Source: Planctomycetaceae bacterium
Lineage (GTDB): Bacteria > Planctomycetota > Phycisphaerae > Phycisphaerales > UBA1924
Reading direction: 5' to 3'
DNA length: 64,000 nt
Assembly: GCA_021294835.1 (NCBI GenBank)
Contig: JAJTDF010000004.1
Location: 60,581 to 124,580 of the forward strand
Positions 22,103 through 32,666 of this stretch are shown in pieces. Numbering within the stretch: the first letter of the stretch is position 1; each line of letters opens with the position of its first letter. Both the position numbers and the translations under genes were made by a program. The notes beneath the pieces are model-generated. The model saw nothing but the letters and a program-made list of their open reading frames with translations, was not told the origin of the DNA and made no database searches.

Positions 22103-23563
22103 ATGCTCACCCCCGCCCTGCTCGCCGCCGCTGCCTGCCTGGCCCAAGCCCCCGACCAGTCCGCAGCCGCTCCCATCCGCGCCCTGCTGCTGACCGGCGT
22201 GAACAACCACAACTGGCGCTTCACCAGCCGCATGCACGCCGACACGCTGGAAGCCACCGGCAAGTTCGACGTCACCATCTCCGATGACCCCGCCTCGGCC
22301 CTCGCCTCGCCCGATCTGGCCAAGGCGGGCTACACGCTCTTCGTGCTCGACTACAACGACCTGGACGCCCCCAAACGCTGGGGCCCCGCTGCCGAGGCCG
22401 CCTTTGTCTCCGCCGTGAACGCCGGGGCCGGCGTGGTGGCCATCCACTCCGCCAACAACGCCTTCAAAGGCTGGACCGAATACGAGCAGATGCTCGGCCT
22501 GCTCTGGCGGCAAGGCGCCGGCCACGGTGCCTTCCACGCCTTCGAGGTCGTGCTGCAGAACACCGAGCACCCTGTCACCAAGGGCAACCTCGGCGGGCTG
22601 GGCCGCAGTTTCCGCACCCGCGACGAGTTGTACCACGGCCTGACACCCGTCCCGAGCAGCCGCCCCACCATGCTGGCCGACGCCATGTCCAGCCGCGACT
22701 CCGGCGGCACCGGCTCCGCCCAGCCGATGGCGCTGGTGAACCAGTTTGGCCAAGGCCGCATCTTCGCCACCCCGCTGGGCCACGTCTGGACCAACGTCAG
22801 CGAGACCAAGCAGTCCATCTCCGGACCCGGCGCCGTCGGGTTCAAGACGCTTCTGGTCCGCGGCGCCGAGTGGGCCGCCACCGGCCGCGTCACCCTCACC
22901 GGCCCCTGGTCCGACGTTCGCACCCACAACCGCCTCACCCCCGAGCAGGCCAAAGAGGGGTGGACGCTGCTGTTCGACGGCTCCACGCCCGCCTTCCGGG
23001 GCTTCAAGAAGCAGGCCATGCCCGACAAGGGCTGGGTCGTCCGCGACGGGCTGCTGGTGCACACTGCTGGCGGCGGCGGGGGCGACATCGTCACCCTCGA
23101 GCAGTACGGCGACTTTGAGTTCTCCGTCGAGTGGCGGGCCGCCGCCGGGGCCAACAGCGGCATCATCTACCGCGCCTCTGAAGCGTTCGACTACCCGTGG
23201 ATGACCGGCCCGGAGATGCAGATCCTCGACGACGACGGCCACCGCGACGGCAAGGGCCCCAAGACCCGCGCCGGCACGCTCTACGACCTCTTCCCCTGCA
23301 CCCACGATGTCGTGCGGCCCGCCGGCGAGTGGAACCACGCCCGCGTGGTCACCCGGGGCAGCCGCATCGAGCACTGGCTCAACGGCGTCAAGGTGGTGGA
23401 CATCGACATGGACAGCGAGGAGTACAAGAAGGCCCACGCCGCCAGCAAGTGGCCGGGCATGAAGGCCTTCGGCACCACCCGCAGCGGGCACATCGCCCTG
23501 CAGGACCATGGCGACGAGGTCGCCTTCCGCAACATCATGGTGCGGCGGATCGACGGCAAGTAA
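22103..23563 (+). CDS. ThuA-like / DUF1080 (3-keto-disaccharide hydrolase) fusion
   Basis: 486 residues with a short signal peptide (MLTPALLAAAACLAQA). About residues 24-265 form a ThuA-like glutamine-amidotransferase-fold domain (IRALLLTGVNNHNWRFTS, GAGVVAIHSANNAF, GQGRIFATPLGHVW). About 285-485 form a DUF1080 concanavalin-like domain (EGWTLLFDGST, YGDFEFSVEWR, NSGIIYRAS, PEMQILDDDGH, GEWNHARVV, HIALQDHG). DUF1080 members cleave 3-keto-glycosides, and ThuA-type proteins are linked to trehalose/3-keto-disaccharide use. The fusion ends the plus-strand sugar cluster and supports a 3-keto-glycoside pathway. It converges with the his operon, with only six bases between the stop codons. Confidence 0.9.
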   Translation: MLTPALLAAAACLAQAPDQSAAAPIRALLLTGVNNHNWRFTSRMHADTLEATGKFDVTISDDPASALASPDLAKAGYTLFVLDYNDLDAPKRWGPAAEAAFVSAVNAGAGVVAIHSANNAFKGWTEYEQMLGLLWRQGAGHGAFHAFEVVLQNTEHPVTKGNLGGLGRSFRTRDELYHGLTPVPSSRPTMLADAMSSRDSGGTGSAQPMALVNQFGQGRIFATPLGHVWTNVSETKQSISGPGAVGFKTLLVRGAEWAATGRVTLTGPWSDVRTHNRLTPEQAKEGWTLLFDGSTPAFRGFKKQAMPDKGWVVRDGLLVHTAGGGGGDIVTLEQYGDFEFSVEWRAAAGANSGIIYRASEAFDYPWMTGPEMQILDDDGHRDGKGPKTRAGTLYDLFPCTHDVVRPAGEWNHARVVTRGSRIEHWLNGVKVVDIDMDSEEYKKAHAASKWPGMKAFGTTRSGHIALQDHGDEVAFRNIMVRRIDGK

Positions 23564-23569
23564 ACCCGC

Positions 23570-26209
<2,640 letters not shown>

Positions 26210-26241
26210 CGCAGGTCACTCAAAGGAACACAAACACACAC

Positions 26242-27711
26242 TCACAGACAACGGATCGCCAGCCCCGCACCAACCAGCGCCGCCTTCACGTCGCCCACGG
26301 TGGTGTGGCCGTCGTGGAAGATGGTGGCAGCGAGCGCCGCATCGGCCCCGGCTCCGAGCGCCGCCGCCAGATCGGCCGCTGATGCCGCCCCGCCGCTGGC
26401 GATGATCGGAACGGTCACCCGCTGACGGATCGCCCGCAGCAGGTCCAGGTCATACCCCTCGCCGGTGCCGTCGCGGTCGTGGCTGGTCAGCAGAATCTCA
26501 CCCGCTCCACGGGTCACCGCCTCCACCGCCCACGCCACCGCGTCCAGCCCTGTGCGGTTCCGGCCCGACGCCGTGACTACTTCCCAAGCCTCGCCGTCGG
26601 CACGCCGGGCGGCATCCAACGACAGCACCACGCACTGCCGCCCGAATCGCTCGGCCAACTCGCCAAGCAGCGCCGGCCGGGCCACCGCCGCGGAGTTCAC
26701 GCCCACCTTGTCCGCCCCTGCATCCAGCATCGCTGAGGCGTCCTCAGCGCTGCGCAGCCCGCCGCCCACACACACCGGAATGCCCACCGCCGCACGCACC
26801 GCCGCCACCGTGTGCAGCGCTGCCCGCCGGCCCTCCGGGCCCGCTGAAACGTCCAGCAGCACCAGTTCATCCGCCCCTTGCCGCTGATACGCCACCGCCC
26901 GCTCCACCGGGTCGCCCGCATCACGCAGGTTGGCGAACTTCACCCCTTTGACGACCCGCCCATCGCGCACATCCAGGCACGGAACCACCCGCGCCGTCAG
27001 CCCGTTGTGCACCGGCGCCTCGCCGCCTCGCGTGCGCAGCCCCGGGCCCAGGCCCGCCTTGGCCAGCCACGCCGCCAGCAGCCGCTCACCCGCCCCGCCC
27101 GACAACTCCGGGTGAAACTGGCACGCCAGCACCCGGCCCTCCGCCTTGGCAAACGCCGAAACGAACCTGTGCCCGCCAACGGTCGTCGTCGCCCGCGTCC
27201 AGCCGTCGCTGCTGGGCCAGTTGCCCGCCGCCGCAATCGCGTACGAGTTGGCGAAGTACATCATGCCCAGCGCAAACGGAAAGTCCGCCTCGGCCACCGC
27301 CGCATTCCACCCCATGTGCGGCACGCGAACCGTCGGGCTGCTGGGCAGCCGCTTCACCTCCACCGGCAGCAGGCCCAAGGCCGGCACGCCCGGGCTCTCC
27401 TCGCTGGCGCTTGCGAACATCTGGGCCCCGAGGCACACGCCCAGCGTCGGTCGCCCCGCCGCCACTCGCTCGGCCACCGCCACATCCAGCCCGCGCGATC
27501 GCACCCCGGGCATCGCCCCGCCGAGCGAGCCCACGCCCGGCAGCACCACCGCCCGTGCCGCACGCACCACCGCCGGGTCCGCCGTCACCACCGGCGGCAC
27601 GCCCAGCCGCGAGAACGCCGCGAGCACCGAAGCCAGGTTGGCCGTGCCGGTGGCAATGACCGCCAGCGGCACCGCGTCCAGCGAGGTGCTTCCAGCCGAC
27701 TGGCCGCTCAC
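26242..27711 (-). CDS. hisHF: Imidazole glycerol phosphate synthase, HisH-HisF fusion
   Basis: 489 residues joining the glutaminase and cyclase of IGP synthase. HisH (about 14-222) has the nucleophile C93 (GVCLGAQMF), the oxyanion region [16 protein letters not shown], and H200/E202 (CQFHPEL). HisF (about 238-489) begins [19 protein letters not shown] with catalytic D247, then [25 protein letters not shown] with the second catalytic Asp, and IIASGGA. The same fusion is known from yeast HIS7 and plants, whereas most bacteria use separate subunits. Glutamine-derived ammonia should pass inside one chain. The GTG at 27711 overlaps the hisB stop (GTGA), suggesting coupling. Confidence 0.95.
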   Translation of the reverse strand: MSGQSAGSTSLDAVPLAVIATGTANLASVLAAFSRLGVPPVVTADPAVVRAARAVVLPGVGSLGGAMPGVRSRGLDVAVAERVAAGRPTLGVCLGAQMFASASEESPGVPALGLLPVEVKRLPSSPTVRVPHMGWNAAVAEADFPFALGMMYFANSYAIAAAGNWPSSDGWTRATTTVGGHRFVSAFAKAEGRVLACQFHPELSGGAGERLLAAWLAKAGLGPGLRTRGGEAPVHNGLTARVVPCLDVRDGRVVKGVKFANLRDAGDPVERAVAYQRQGADELVLLDVSAGPEGRRAALHTVAAVRAAVGIPVCVGGGLRSAEDASAMLDAGADKVGVNSAAVARPALLGELAERFGRQCVVLSLDAARRADGEAWEVVTASGRNRTGLDAVAWAVEAVTRGAGEILLTSHDRDGTGEGYDLDLLRAIRQRVTVPIIASGGAASAADLAAALGAGADAALAATIFHDGHTTVGDVKAALVGAGLAIRCL

Positions 27712-28310
27712 AGAACCCCCTTGGTGCTCGCCACCGCCCCCGCCCCGCCGCTGCGAGCCGTTGCCTGCCTGAGCGCCAGGGCCAACGCCTTGAACGCCGA
27801 TTCGGCCCGGTGGTGGTCGTTCTCACCGGCCAGCACGTCAGCGTGCAGCGTGAAGCGCCCGCTGACCGCCAGCGACCGCAGCACATGCGGCACATTCTCG
27901 CACGAAAGCGTGCCCAGCATCTCCCGCCTCAGTCCCAGGTTCACCACCGCCACCGGCCGGGTGCACAGGTCCACCACCACCCGCGAGAGCGCCTCATCCA
28001 GCGGCGCGTATGCCGCCCCGAATCGAACGATCCCCGCCCGCTCGCCCAGTGCTTTGTCCAGCGCCTGGCCGAGCACGATGGCGCAGTCCTCAGCCGTGTG
28101 GTGGTCGTCGATGTGCAGGTCGCCGCTGCATGTCAATTCCAGATCCCACCCCGCGTGCAGCGCCAGGCTGCCCAGCAGGTGGTCCAGGAACCCGACGCCC
28201 GTGCCGATGTTCACCCGTCCGCCACCGTCAAGCGTCAGCACGCATCGGATCGACGTCTCCCGGGTTGTCCGCTCCACGCTGCCGCTGCGAGTTCCTGCTG
28301 ATGTGCTCAT
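27708..28310 (-). CDS. hisB: Imidazoleglycerol-phosphate dehydratase
   Basis: 200 residues, the monofunctional length. HisB dehydrates IGP to imidazole-acetol phosphate. The manganese-binding motifs are complete: [48 protein letters not shown], and the C-terminal [15 protein letters not shown]. It lacks the N-terminal histidinol-phosphatase domain of enteric HisB, so that step must be encoded elsewhere. The ATG at 28310 is preferred over a TTG nine codons upstream. It lies 36 bases behind hisC. Confidence 0.95.
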   Translation of the reverse strand: MSTSAGTRSGSVERTTRETSIRCVLTLDGGGRVNIGTGVGFLDHLLGSLALHAGWDLELTCSGDLHIDDHHTAEDCAIVLGQALDKALGERAGIVRFGAAYAPLDEALSRVVVDLCTRPVAVVNLGLRREMLGTLSCENVPHVLRSLAVSGRFTLHADVLAGENDHHRAESAFKALALALRQATARSGGAGAVASTKGVL

Positions 28311-28346
28311 GTGCTTCGCCTTTGTTCTCGCTGCCAAGTCTGCCGA

Positions 28347-29468
28347 TCACCGGGCCTCAAGGGCCGCGATCACCCGATCCGTCACCGCCGGGTCCGGCGT
28401 GATGCCCAGCCGCACCCATCCATCCAGGGCCGGGTCTCCGCTGAACCGCCGCCCCAGAATGCCGCCCGCCTGCAGCCGCTCCCACAACCCGTCGCGACGG
28501 TCCCCCACCGCTCCGCCGTCGCGCAGCAGCACGAAGTTCGCCTCCGAAGGCACCGCCGTCAGCGATGCTCGCTCGGCCGCCACCAGCAGCCGGTCCCGTT
28601 CCCGGCGCACCCCCGCCACCGTTTCGCGCAGATGCCCCTCGGCCAACGCCAGCGCCGCCTCCGCGGTCCGCAGGCTCAACGCCGAGATCGCGTACGGCTG
28701 GCCCACATCCGCCAGCCAGCCAACCAGCCTCGCGTCGCCCAGCGCATACCCCACCCGCAGCCCGGCCAGCCCCCACGCCTTGCTCAATGTCCGCGTCATC
28801 ACCACGCCCGGCGTCGCCAGACACCACGCCGTCGGGTCCTCCTCCGCAAACTCCGCGTACGCCCCGTCCACACACAAAGCCGCCCCCACCTCGCTGCAGC
28901 GCACCGCCACCGCCTCCATCGCGCTCCGGGGCACCACCTGTCCAGTCGGGTTGTTCGGCGACACCAGGAACACCACCCGCGTGCACGGCCCGATGGCCTC
29001 CACAAACGCCTCCGTCGGGAACGCTCCGCCCAGCCACGGCACCGAGTCCACCACCGCGCCGTACGCCCGTGCGTACCTCGGCAGCATCACAAACGTCGGC
29101 GTGTGCAGCAGCACCCGGGCCCCCTGGGCGCCCGCCAGCATCGCCCGGCACAGCCGCTCCAGCGCATCGTCCGCCCCGGCTGTCGCCACCACCTGCGATG
29201 GCTCAGCCCGCAGCCTGCTCGCCAGAGCGTTTCTCAGACCCGCCGCATCCGGGTAGCTCCGCAACGCCTCCGCGTTGCACCCGGCCACCGCCGCCAGCAC
29301 CTTCGCCAGCAGCGTCGGCGGCAGATCCGCCCCCTCGTTGGCATCCAGCCGCAGCAGCGGCAGGGCCCCAGCCCCCGCCAGCGCATCGGCCGACGGCGCA
29401 TACCGCTGCCCGGCGCTGCTGCCCGGCCCCGGCCTCAGTTCAATCGCGTTCGTCCCCGCACCACTCAT
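28347..29468 (-). CDS. hisC: Histidinol-phosphate aminotransferase
   Basis: 373 residues, PLP fold type I. It transaminates imidazole-acetol phosphate to histidinol phosphate. Visible signatures: LRLDANEGADLPPTLL, YPDAAGLRNALA, FLVSPNNPTGQVV, CVDGAYAEFAEE, and the PLP-lysine motif RTLSKAWGLAGLRVGYALG. The sequence ends with WVRLGITPDP near the C-terminus. The ATG at 29468 overlaps the hisG stop (ATGA), and no convincing start is seen further upstream. Second gene of the operon. Confidence 0.94.
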   Translation of the reverse strand: MSGAGTNAIELRPGPGSSAGQRYAPSADALAGAGALPLLRLDANEGADLPPTLLAKVLAAVAGCNAEALRSYPDAAGLRNALASRLRAEPSQVVATAGADDALERLCRAMLAGAQGARVLLHTPTFVMLPRYARAYGAVVDSVPWLGGAFPTEAFVEAIGPCTRVVFLVSPNNPTGQVVPRSAMEAVAVRCSEVGAALCVDGAYAEFAEEDPTAWCLATPGVVMTRTLSKAWGLAGLRVGYALGDARLVGWLADVGQPYAISALSLRTAEAALALAEGHLRETVAGVRRERDRLLVAAERASLTAVPSEANFVLLRDGGAVGDRRDGLWERLQAGGILGRRFSGDPALDGWVRLGITPDPAVTDRVIAALEAR

Positions 29469-30412
29469 GGCACCACCTGCGCAAGGGGCGTGATCACCAC
29501 ATCGCTGCCGCCGGTCGCCTTCAGCAGCGGAATCAGCGTTGCCAAACCCTGCCGGGGCACCGCCGCCTTCACCGCGAAGCCGGCATCCCCGCTCAGTTGC
29601 GAGACGGTCGGCCGCCGCATGCACGGCAGCACCGCGATCACCGCCTCCAGCCACTCCGCCGGCACGTTCACCTCCAGCATCACCCGCGAGCGTGCCTCCA
29701 GCACCGAGCGGACGATCAGCGCCAGGTCCTCAATCGCCTGCCGCGTCACCGGGGCCCGCTCCCACGCCGCCCGCGAGGCGAACAGCCGCGTTGACGATCG
29801 CAGCAGCTCTTGCACCACCACCAGCCCGTTGGCCTCCAGCGTCGCCCCCGATGCCGCCACGTCGATGATCACATCCGCATCCTCCGGCGGGAACACCTCC
29901 GTCGCCCCGTACGACCGCACGAAACGATCGCCCGCGTTCCGCTGCGCGATCCACGCGGTGGCCAGCCGCGAGAACTCCCCGGTCACCACCAGCGGCCGGT
30001 CCGGCAGCCGACCGTTCACCAGCAAGTCACGCGGCGCCGCCACCACGATCCGCACCGGGTCCAGCCCCGTGTCCAGCACCTCCACCACATCCACCCCCAA
30101 CTCCTGCACCCAGTCGGCCCCGGCGAAGCCCACGTCCCGCGTCCCCGCGTCCAGCATCTCCAGGATGTTCTGCGGCTTGAGCAGCTTGGCCTGCACGCCG
30201 GGCAGGCTCACCGTCGGCCGATAGCCCCGTGCCGAGGTCGACACCGTGATGCCCGCGTCGGCCAGCAGCTTCAGCACGCCATCTTGCATGCGTCCCTTGG
30301 GCAGCGCCAGCCGCAGCGCCCGGCCGCTCTGCGGGTCGGTCGCTGCGCCGCCGGGGGCAACAGCGATCGGGAGACTGCCAGGGCCGGAACGAAGGGGCGA
30401 TGCAGTGGTCAT
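29465..30412 (-). CDS. hisG: ATP phosphoribosyltransferase, long form
   Basis: 315 residues. HisG joins ATP and PRPP, the committed and feedback-inhibited step of histidine synthesis. LRLALPKGRMQDGVLKLL opens the catalytic part; FAGADWVQELG follows; the PRPP-binding loop is IIDVAASGATLEANGL. A C-terminal ACT-like regulatory domain (about 240-315, MLEVNVPAEWLEAVIAVLP, FAVKAAVP) marks the hexameric long form that does not need HisZ. The ATG at 30412 is preferred; a TTG six codons earlier is possible. First structural gene, about 215 bases downstream of the leader peptide stop. Confidence 0.95.
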   Translation of the reverse strand: MTTASPLRSGPGSLPIAVAPGGAATDPQSGRALRLALPKGRMQDGVLKLLADAGITVSTSARGYRPTVSLPGVQAKLLKPQNILEMLDAGTRDVGFAGADWVQELGVDVVEVLDTGLDPVRIVVAAPRDLLVNGRLPDRPLVVTGEFSRLATAWIAQRNAGDRFVRSYGATEVFPPEDADVIIDVAASGATLEANGLVVVQELLRSSTRLFASRAAWERAPVTRQAIEDLALIVRSVLEARSRVMLEVNVPAEWLEAVIAVLPCMRRPTVSQLSGDAGFAVKAAVPRQGLATLIPLLKATGGSDVVITPLAQVVP

Positions 30413-30559
30413 GGGTGATTCCAGATTCAATTGTGAGCCAGACGAGCCATTTCAGACACAGATGAACAAACCCACCGCCGGCCCGCCTCGTCCGCTCCGT
30501 CGTTGCTTCGACAGAGCCGGGCGGGCGGGATGGTCCTGCGACGCAGTCAAGAACGACCG

Positions 30560-30583
30560 CGACGCCGGGCGTGGCCGGCGTCG
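30560..30583 (-). terminator. his operon attenuator terminator
   Basis: On the minus strand CGACGCCGG, a six-base loop (CCACGC) and CCGGCGTCG form a perfect 9-bp GC stem, followed by CGGTCGTTCTTG. It lies between the leader peptide stop (30627) and hisG. Its left half (30568-30578, CCGGCCACGCC) is complementary, with one bulge, to GGCGTGAGCCGG at 30622-30633, so an alternative antiterminator stem can form. Confidence 0.75.
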
Positions 30584-30621
30584 CAAGGGAACTTCTCAGA
30601 TCAGAAGGGCCTGCAAAGCAA

Positions 30622-30641
30622 CCGGCTCACGCCAAGGCGTG
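30622..30641 (-). promoter_or_regulatory. his antiterminator/pause-hairpin arms
   Basis: CACGCC (30636-30641, just after the His codons) can pair with GGCGTG (30628-30633) as a tight 1:2 hairpin. GGCGTGAGCCGG (30622-30633) can instead pair with CCGGCCACGCC in the terminator. The two foldings exclude each other, as in enteric his and trp attenuators: ribosome stalling on His codons would free the second arm and stop the terminator forming. Confidence 0.65.
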
Positions 30642-30680
30642 GTGATGATGGTGCCGGTGGTGATGCAGCGCGAGAGTCAT
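30627..30680 (-). CDS. hisL: his operon leader peptide
   Basis: A 17-residue reading frame, MTLALHHHRHHHHHALA, with eight His codons in nine positions, read on the same strand as and upstream of hisG. Enteric HisL (with seven consecutive His) has the same design. A run of eight His codons by chance directly upstream of hisG is very unlikely, and the terminator and complementary arms follow it at the right distance. No Shine-Dalgarno site precedes the ATG, and the predicted transcription start is only a few bases upstream, so translation may be leaderless. One CGG (Arg) interrupts the His run. Confidence 0.88.
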   Translation of the reverse strand: MTLALHHHRHHHHHALA

Positions 30681-30689
30681 AGCCGAAAG

Positions 30690-30720
30690 AGTGTATGGCA
30701 CACCACCCCGCGTCTGTCAA
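30690..30720 (-). promoter_or_regulatory. his operon promoter
   Basis: On the minus strand a perfect TTGACA (30715-30720), 19 bases, then TACACT (30690-30695, four of six matches). The -10 element ends nine bases before the leader peptide ATG at 30680, so the transcript would begin at or within a few bases of it. The spacer is two bases over the optimum. Confidence 0.65.
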
Positions 30721-30845
30721 CTCCGCGACCGGCCCGCGCCCCCGGCGGGCAACAATGCCCGACACTCGCGGCCCCCAACCCCGCCCCTGCATCCCCAAGG
30801 GGGCGTTCAACCCGCCAGACGCGAGACACGTGCGGAGGTCCACCG

Positions 30846-32666
30846 ATGCGAGCATGGATGTTGGCAGGCGTTGCGGGCACTTTGGCAGCCCTGACAGCCC
30901 CCACCCACGGGCTGAGCCCCGACATGGTGCCCGTGCCCCCGCTGCAGCCTCAGCCCCCCGTGCCGACGCAGCCGGTGCCGCCGGCCCAGCCTGCTTCCCC
31001 TACCTCCCCTGCCTCCCCTGCCTCCCCGGCCCCATCCGCCCCCGACATGGTCCCGGTGCCCCCCTGGCCCCCGGCCCCCGCTCCAACGCCCGCACCGGCC
31101 GCCCCACCCGCACCTGCTCCCCCCACGCCTCCGGCCCCAGTTGTCCCTCCGGCCCCCGCACCGGCTCCTGCTCCCGCTCCCGCTCCCGCTCCCGCTCCCG
31201 ACATGGTGCCCGTGCCGCCCTGGCCCGGCCCCGGCAACCCCACTCCCATTCCGAGCCCCGGCCCGACCGCACCTTCTGCTCTCCCACCGCCGGCCCTTCT
31301 CCCCCCAGTTCCTTCACCCCCGGCACCGCCACCGCCCGTCGTCCCTGCTCCGCAGCCTGTGGCCCCTGCACCGGTCGCGATACCGCCTTCCGCTCTCCCC
31401 GTCGCCGCACTCTCGCTCGACGGCCAGAGCACGCTCACGCTTCCGCTCACGCCGCTGGATCTCACCGACCCCGCCTGGCCCGTCCGCGTGGATGCTGCCC
31501 TTCTGCCCACCGTCCCCCTGGTGGTCAGTTCCGTCCGCCCGCCTGAACTGCTCGACGCCCCCACGTGGGACGCCACGCCGTTCTTCGTCGTCGCCGAGAC
31601 GCTCGTCGCCGGCCTCCCCCGCCGCACCGTGCTCGCCATGACCGCCGACGGCCGCCTCTTGGCCGCCGATCAGTCCCTCGATGGCCACCTCGGCGACGAG
31701 CGGCCGCTCCCGCAGCCCGACTCACAGGCCCAGCAATCCGACCGCGTCCAGCGGCACTGGACCCTCGCCTTCGGCCCGGCCGCAACCCCGCAGGTCGCAC
31801 GCCTGCACATCCTCACCGATGCCCCCGCCGATGGCAGCACACCGCCCATGTGCGAGATCCGCGACGCACAGGGCCGCGTCGCCGCCGTGATGGTCGCGGG
31901 CCAACCAATGCGGCTTGGCGTGATCAGCCACACCGCCGGTGCCGGCTGGTCCGTCCCCGATGCCGAGCGACTCCGCCGCCAGAGCCCCTGGCTGCTGATC
32001 GACCGTGACAACAACGGCCGCCTCGCCCCGGCCGACACCGACACCGCCGACGCGCGCGAAACCACCGCCCTCCCCGGCCCGGTCAAAATCGGCGAGGCCT
32101 GGTACACCGTCGAGTGCGACCCGACCGGCGAGGCCCTCACGCTCCGCTCCGTCGCCTCGCCCATGCCCACCAAGGGGCGTGCCGGCCTGCCCGCCGTGGG
32201 CGCCGCCATCCCCGATGTCACCCTCCGCACCGCCGACGGCCAACTGCTCCGCACCACCGACTGGCGGGGCCGCGTCACCGTTGTGGACCTCTGGGCCACC
32301 TGGTGCATCTCCTGCATCGCGGGTTTCCCCGAAACCGCCGCCCTTCGCGACGAGATCCGTCGGCTCAACGGCGGCTCCGCCGAACTCATCGCCCTGAACG
32401 TGATGGACAAGCCCGGAGCCTTCGACCGCTGGCTGCAGGACCACGGCGGCAAGCACGCTCTGGCCTACGCCACCGACGCCAACGCCGGCGACACCGATGG
32501 CCAGTCCATCGCCGCACGCTGGGGGCTCTCGGCCTTGCCCACCGTCATCGTCTTGGATCGCGACGGTGTCGTCCGCTACGCCGCCAGCGGCCAGGGGCGG
32601 GAGCACCAGCGGGCCGTCCGCCGGGTGCTCACAGACCTCGGCGTTCGCCTCAACGATCTGCCATGA
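30846..32666 (+). CDS. Secreted proline-rich protein with thioredoxin-like (redoxin) domain
   Basis: 606 residues. Signal peptide at 1-23 (MRAWMLAGVAGTLAALTAPTHG). About residues 24-190 are a Pro/Ala-rich linker containing three copies of PDMVPVPP. A beta-rich middle region (about 190-445) is not recognised. A TlpA/redoxin domain fills about 450-606: GLPAVGAAIPDVTLRTADG, VTVVDLWATWCISCIAGFPE with the CxxC pair C487/C490, and LSALPTVIVLDRDG with the cis-proline. It likely acts as an extracytoplasmic thiol-disulfide reductase, the linker spanning cell-envelope distance (inference). GGAGG precedes the ATG at 30846. Its stop overlaps the cutC start (ATGA). Confidence 0.82.
   Translation: MRAWMLAGVAGTLAALTAPTHGLSPDMVPVPPLQPQPPVPTQPVPPAQPASPTSPASPASPAPSAPDMVPVPPWPPAPAPTPAPAAPPAPAPPTPPAPVVPPAPAPAPAPAPAPAPAPDMVPVPPWPGPGNPTPIPSPGPTAPSALPPPALLPPVPSPPAPPPPVVPAPQPVAPAPVAIPPSALPVAALSLDGQSTLTLPLTPLDLTDPAWPVRVDAALLPTVPLVVSSVRPPELLDAPTWDATPFFVVAETLVAGLPRRTVLAMTADGRLLAADQSLDGHLGDERPLPQPDSQAQQSDRVQRHWTLAFGPAATPQVARLHILTDAPADGSTPPMCEIRDAQGRVAAVMVAGQPMRLGVISHTAGAGWSVPDAERLRRQSPWLLIDRDNNGRLAPADTDTADARETTALPGPVKIGEAWYTVECDPTGEALTLRSVASPMPTKGRAGLPAVGAAIPDVTLRTADGQLLRTTDWRGRVTVVDLWATWCISCIAGFPETAALRDEIRRLNGGSAELIALNVMDKPGAFDRWLQDHGGKHALAYATDANAGDTDGQSIAARWGLSALPTVIVLDRDGVVRYAASGQGREHQRAVRRVLTDLGVRLNDLP

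Noticed and set aside
31141..31205. CTCCCG tandem repeats considered as a microsatellite or CRISPR-like array
   Set aside because: They are codons of the Pro/Ala linker of the redoxin gene, with no spacers.
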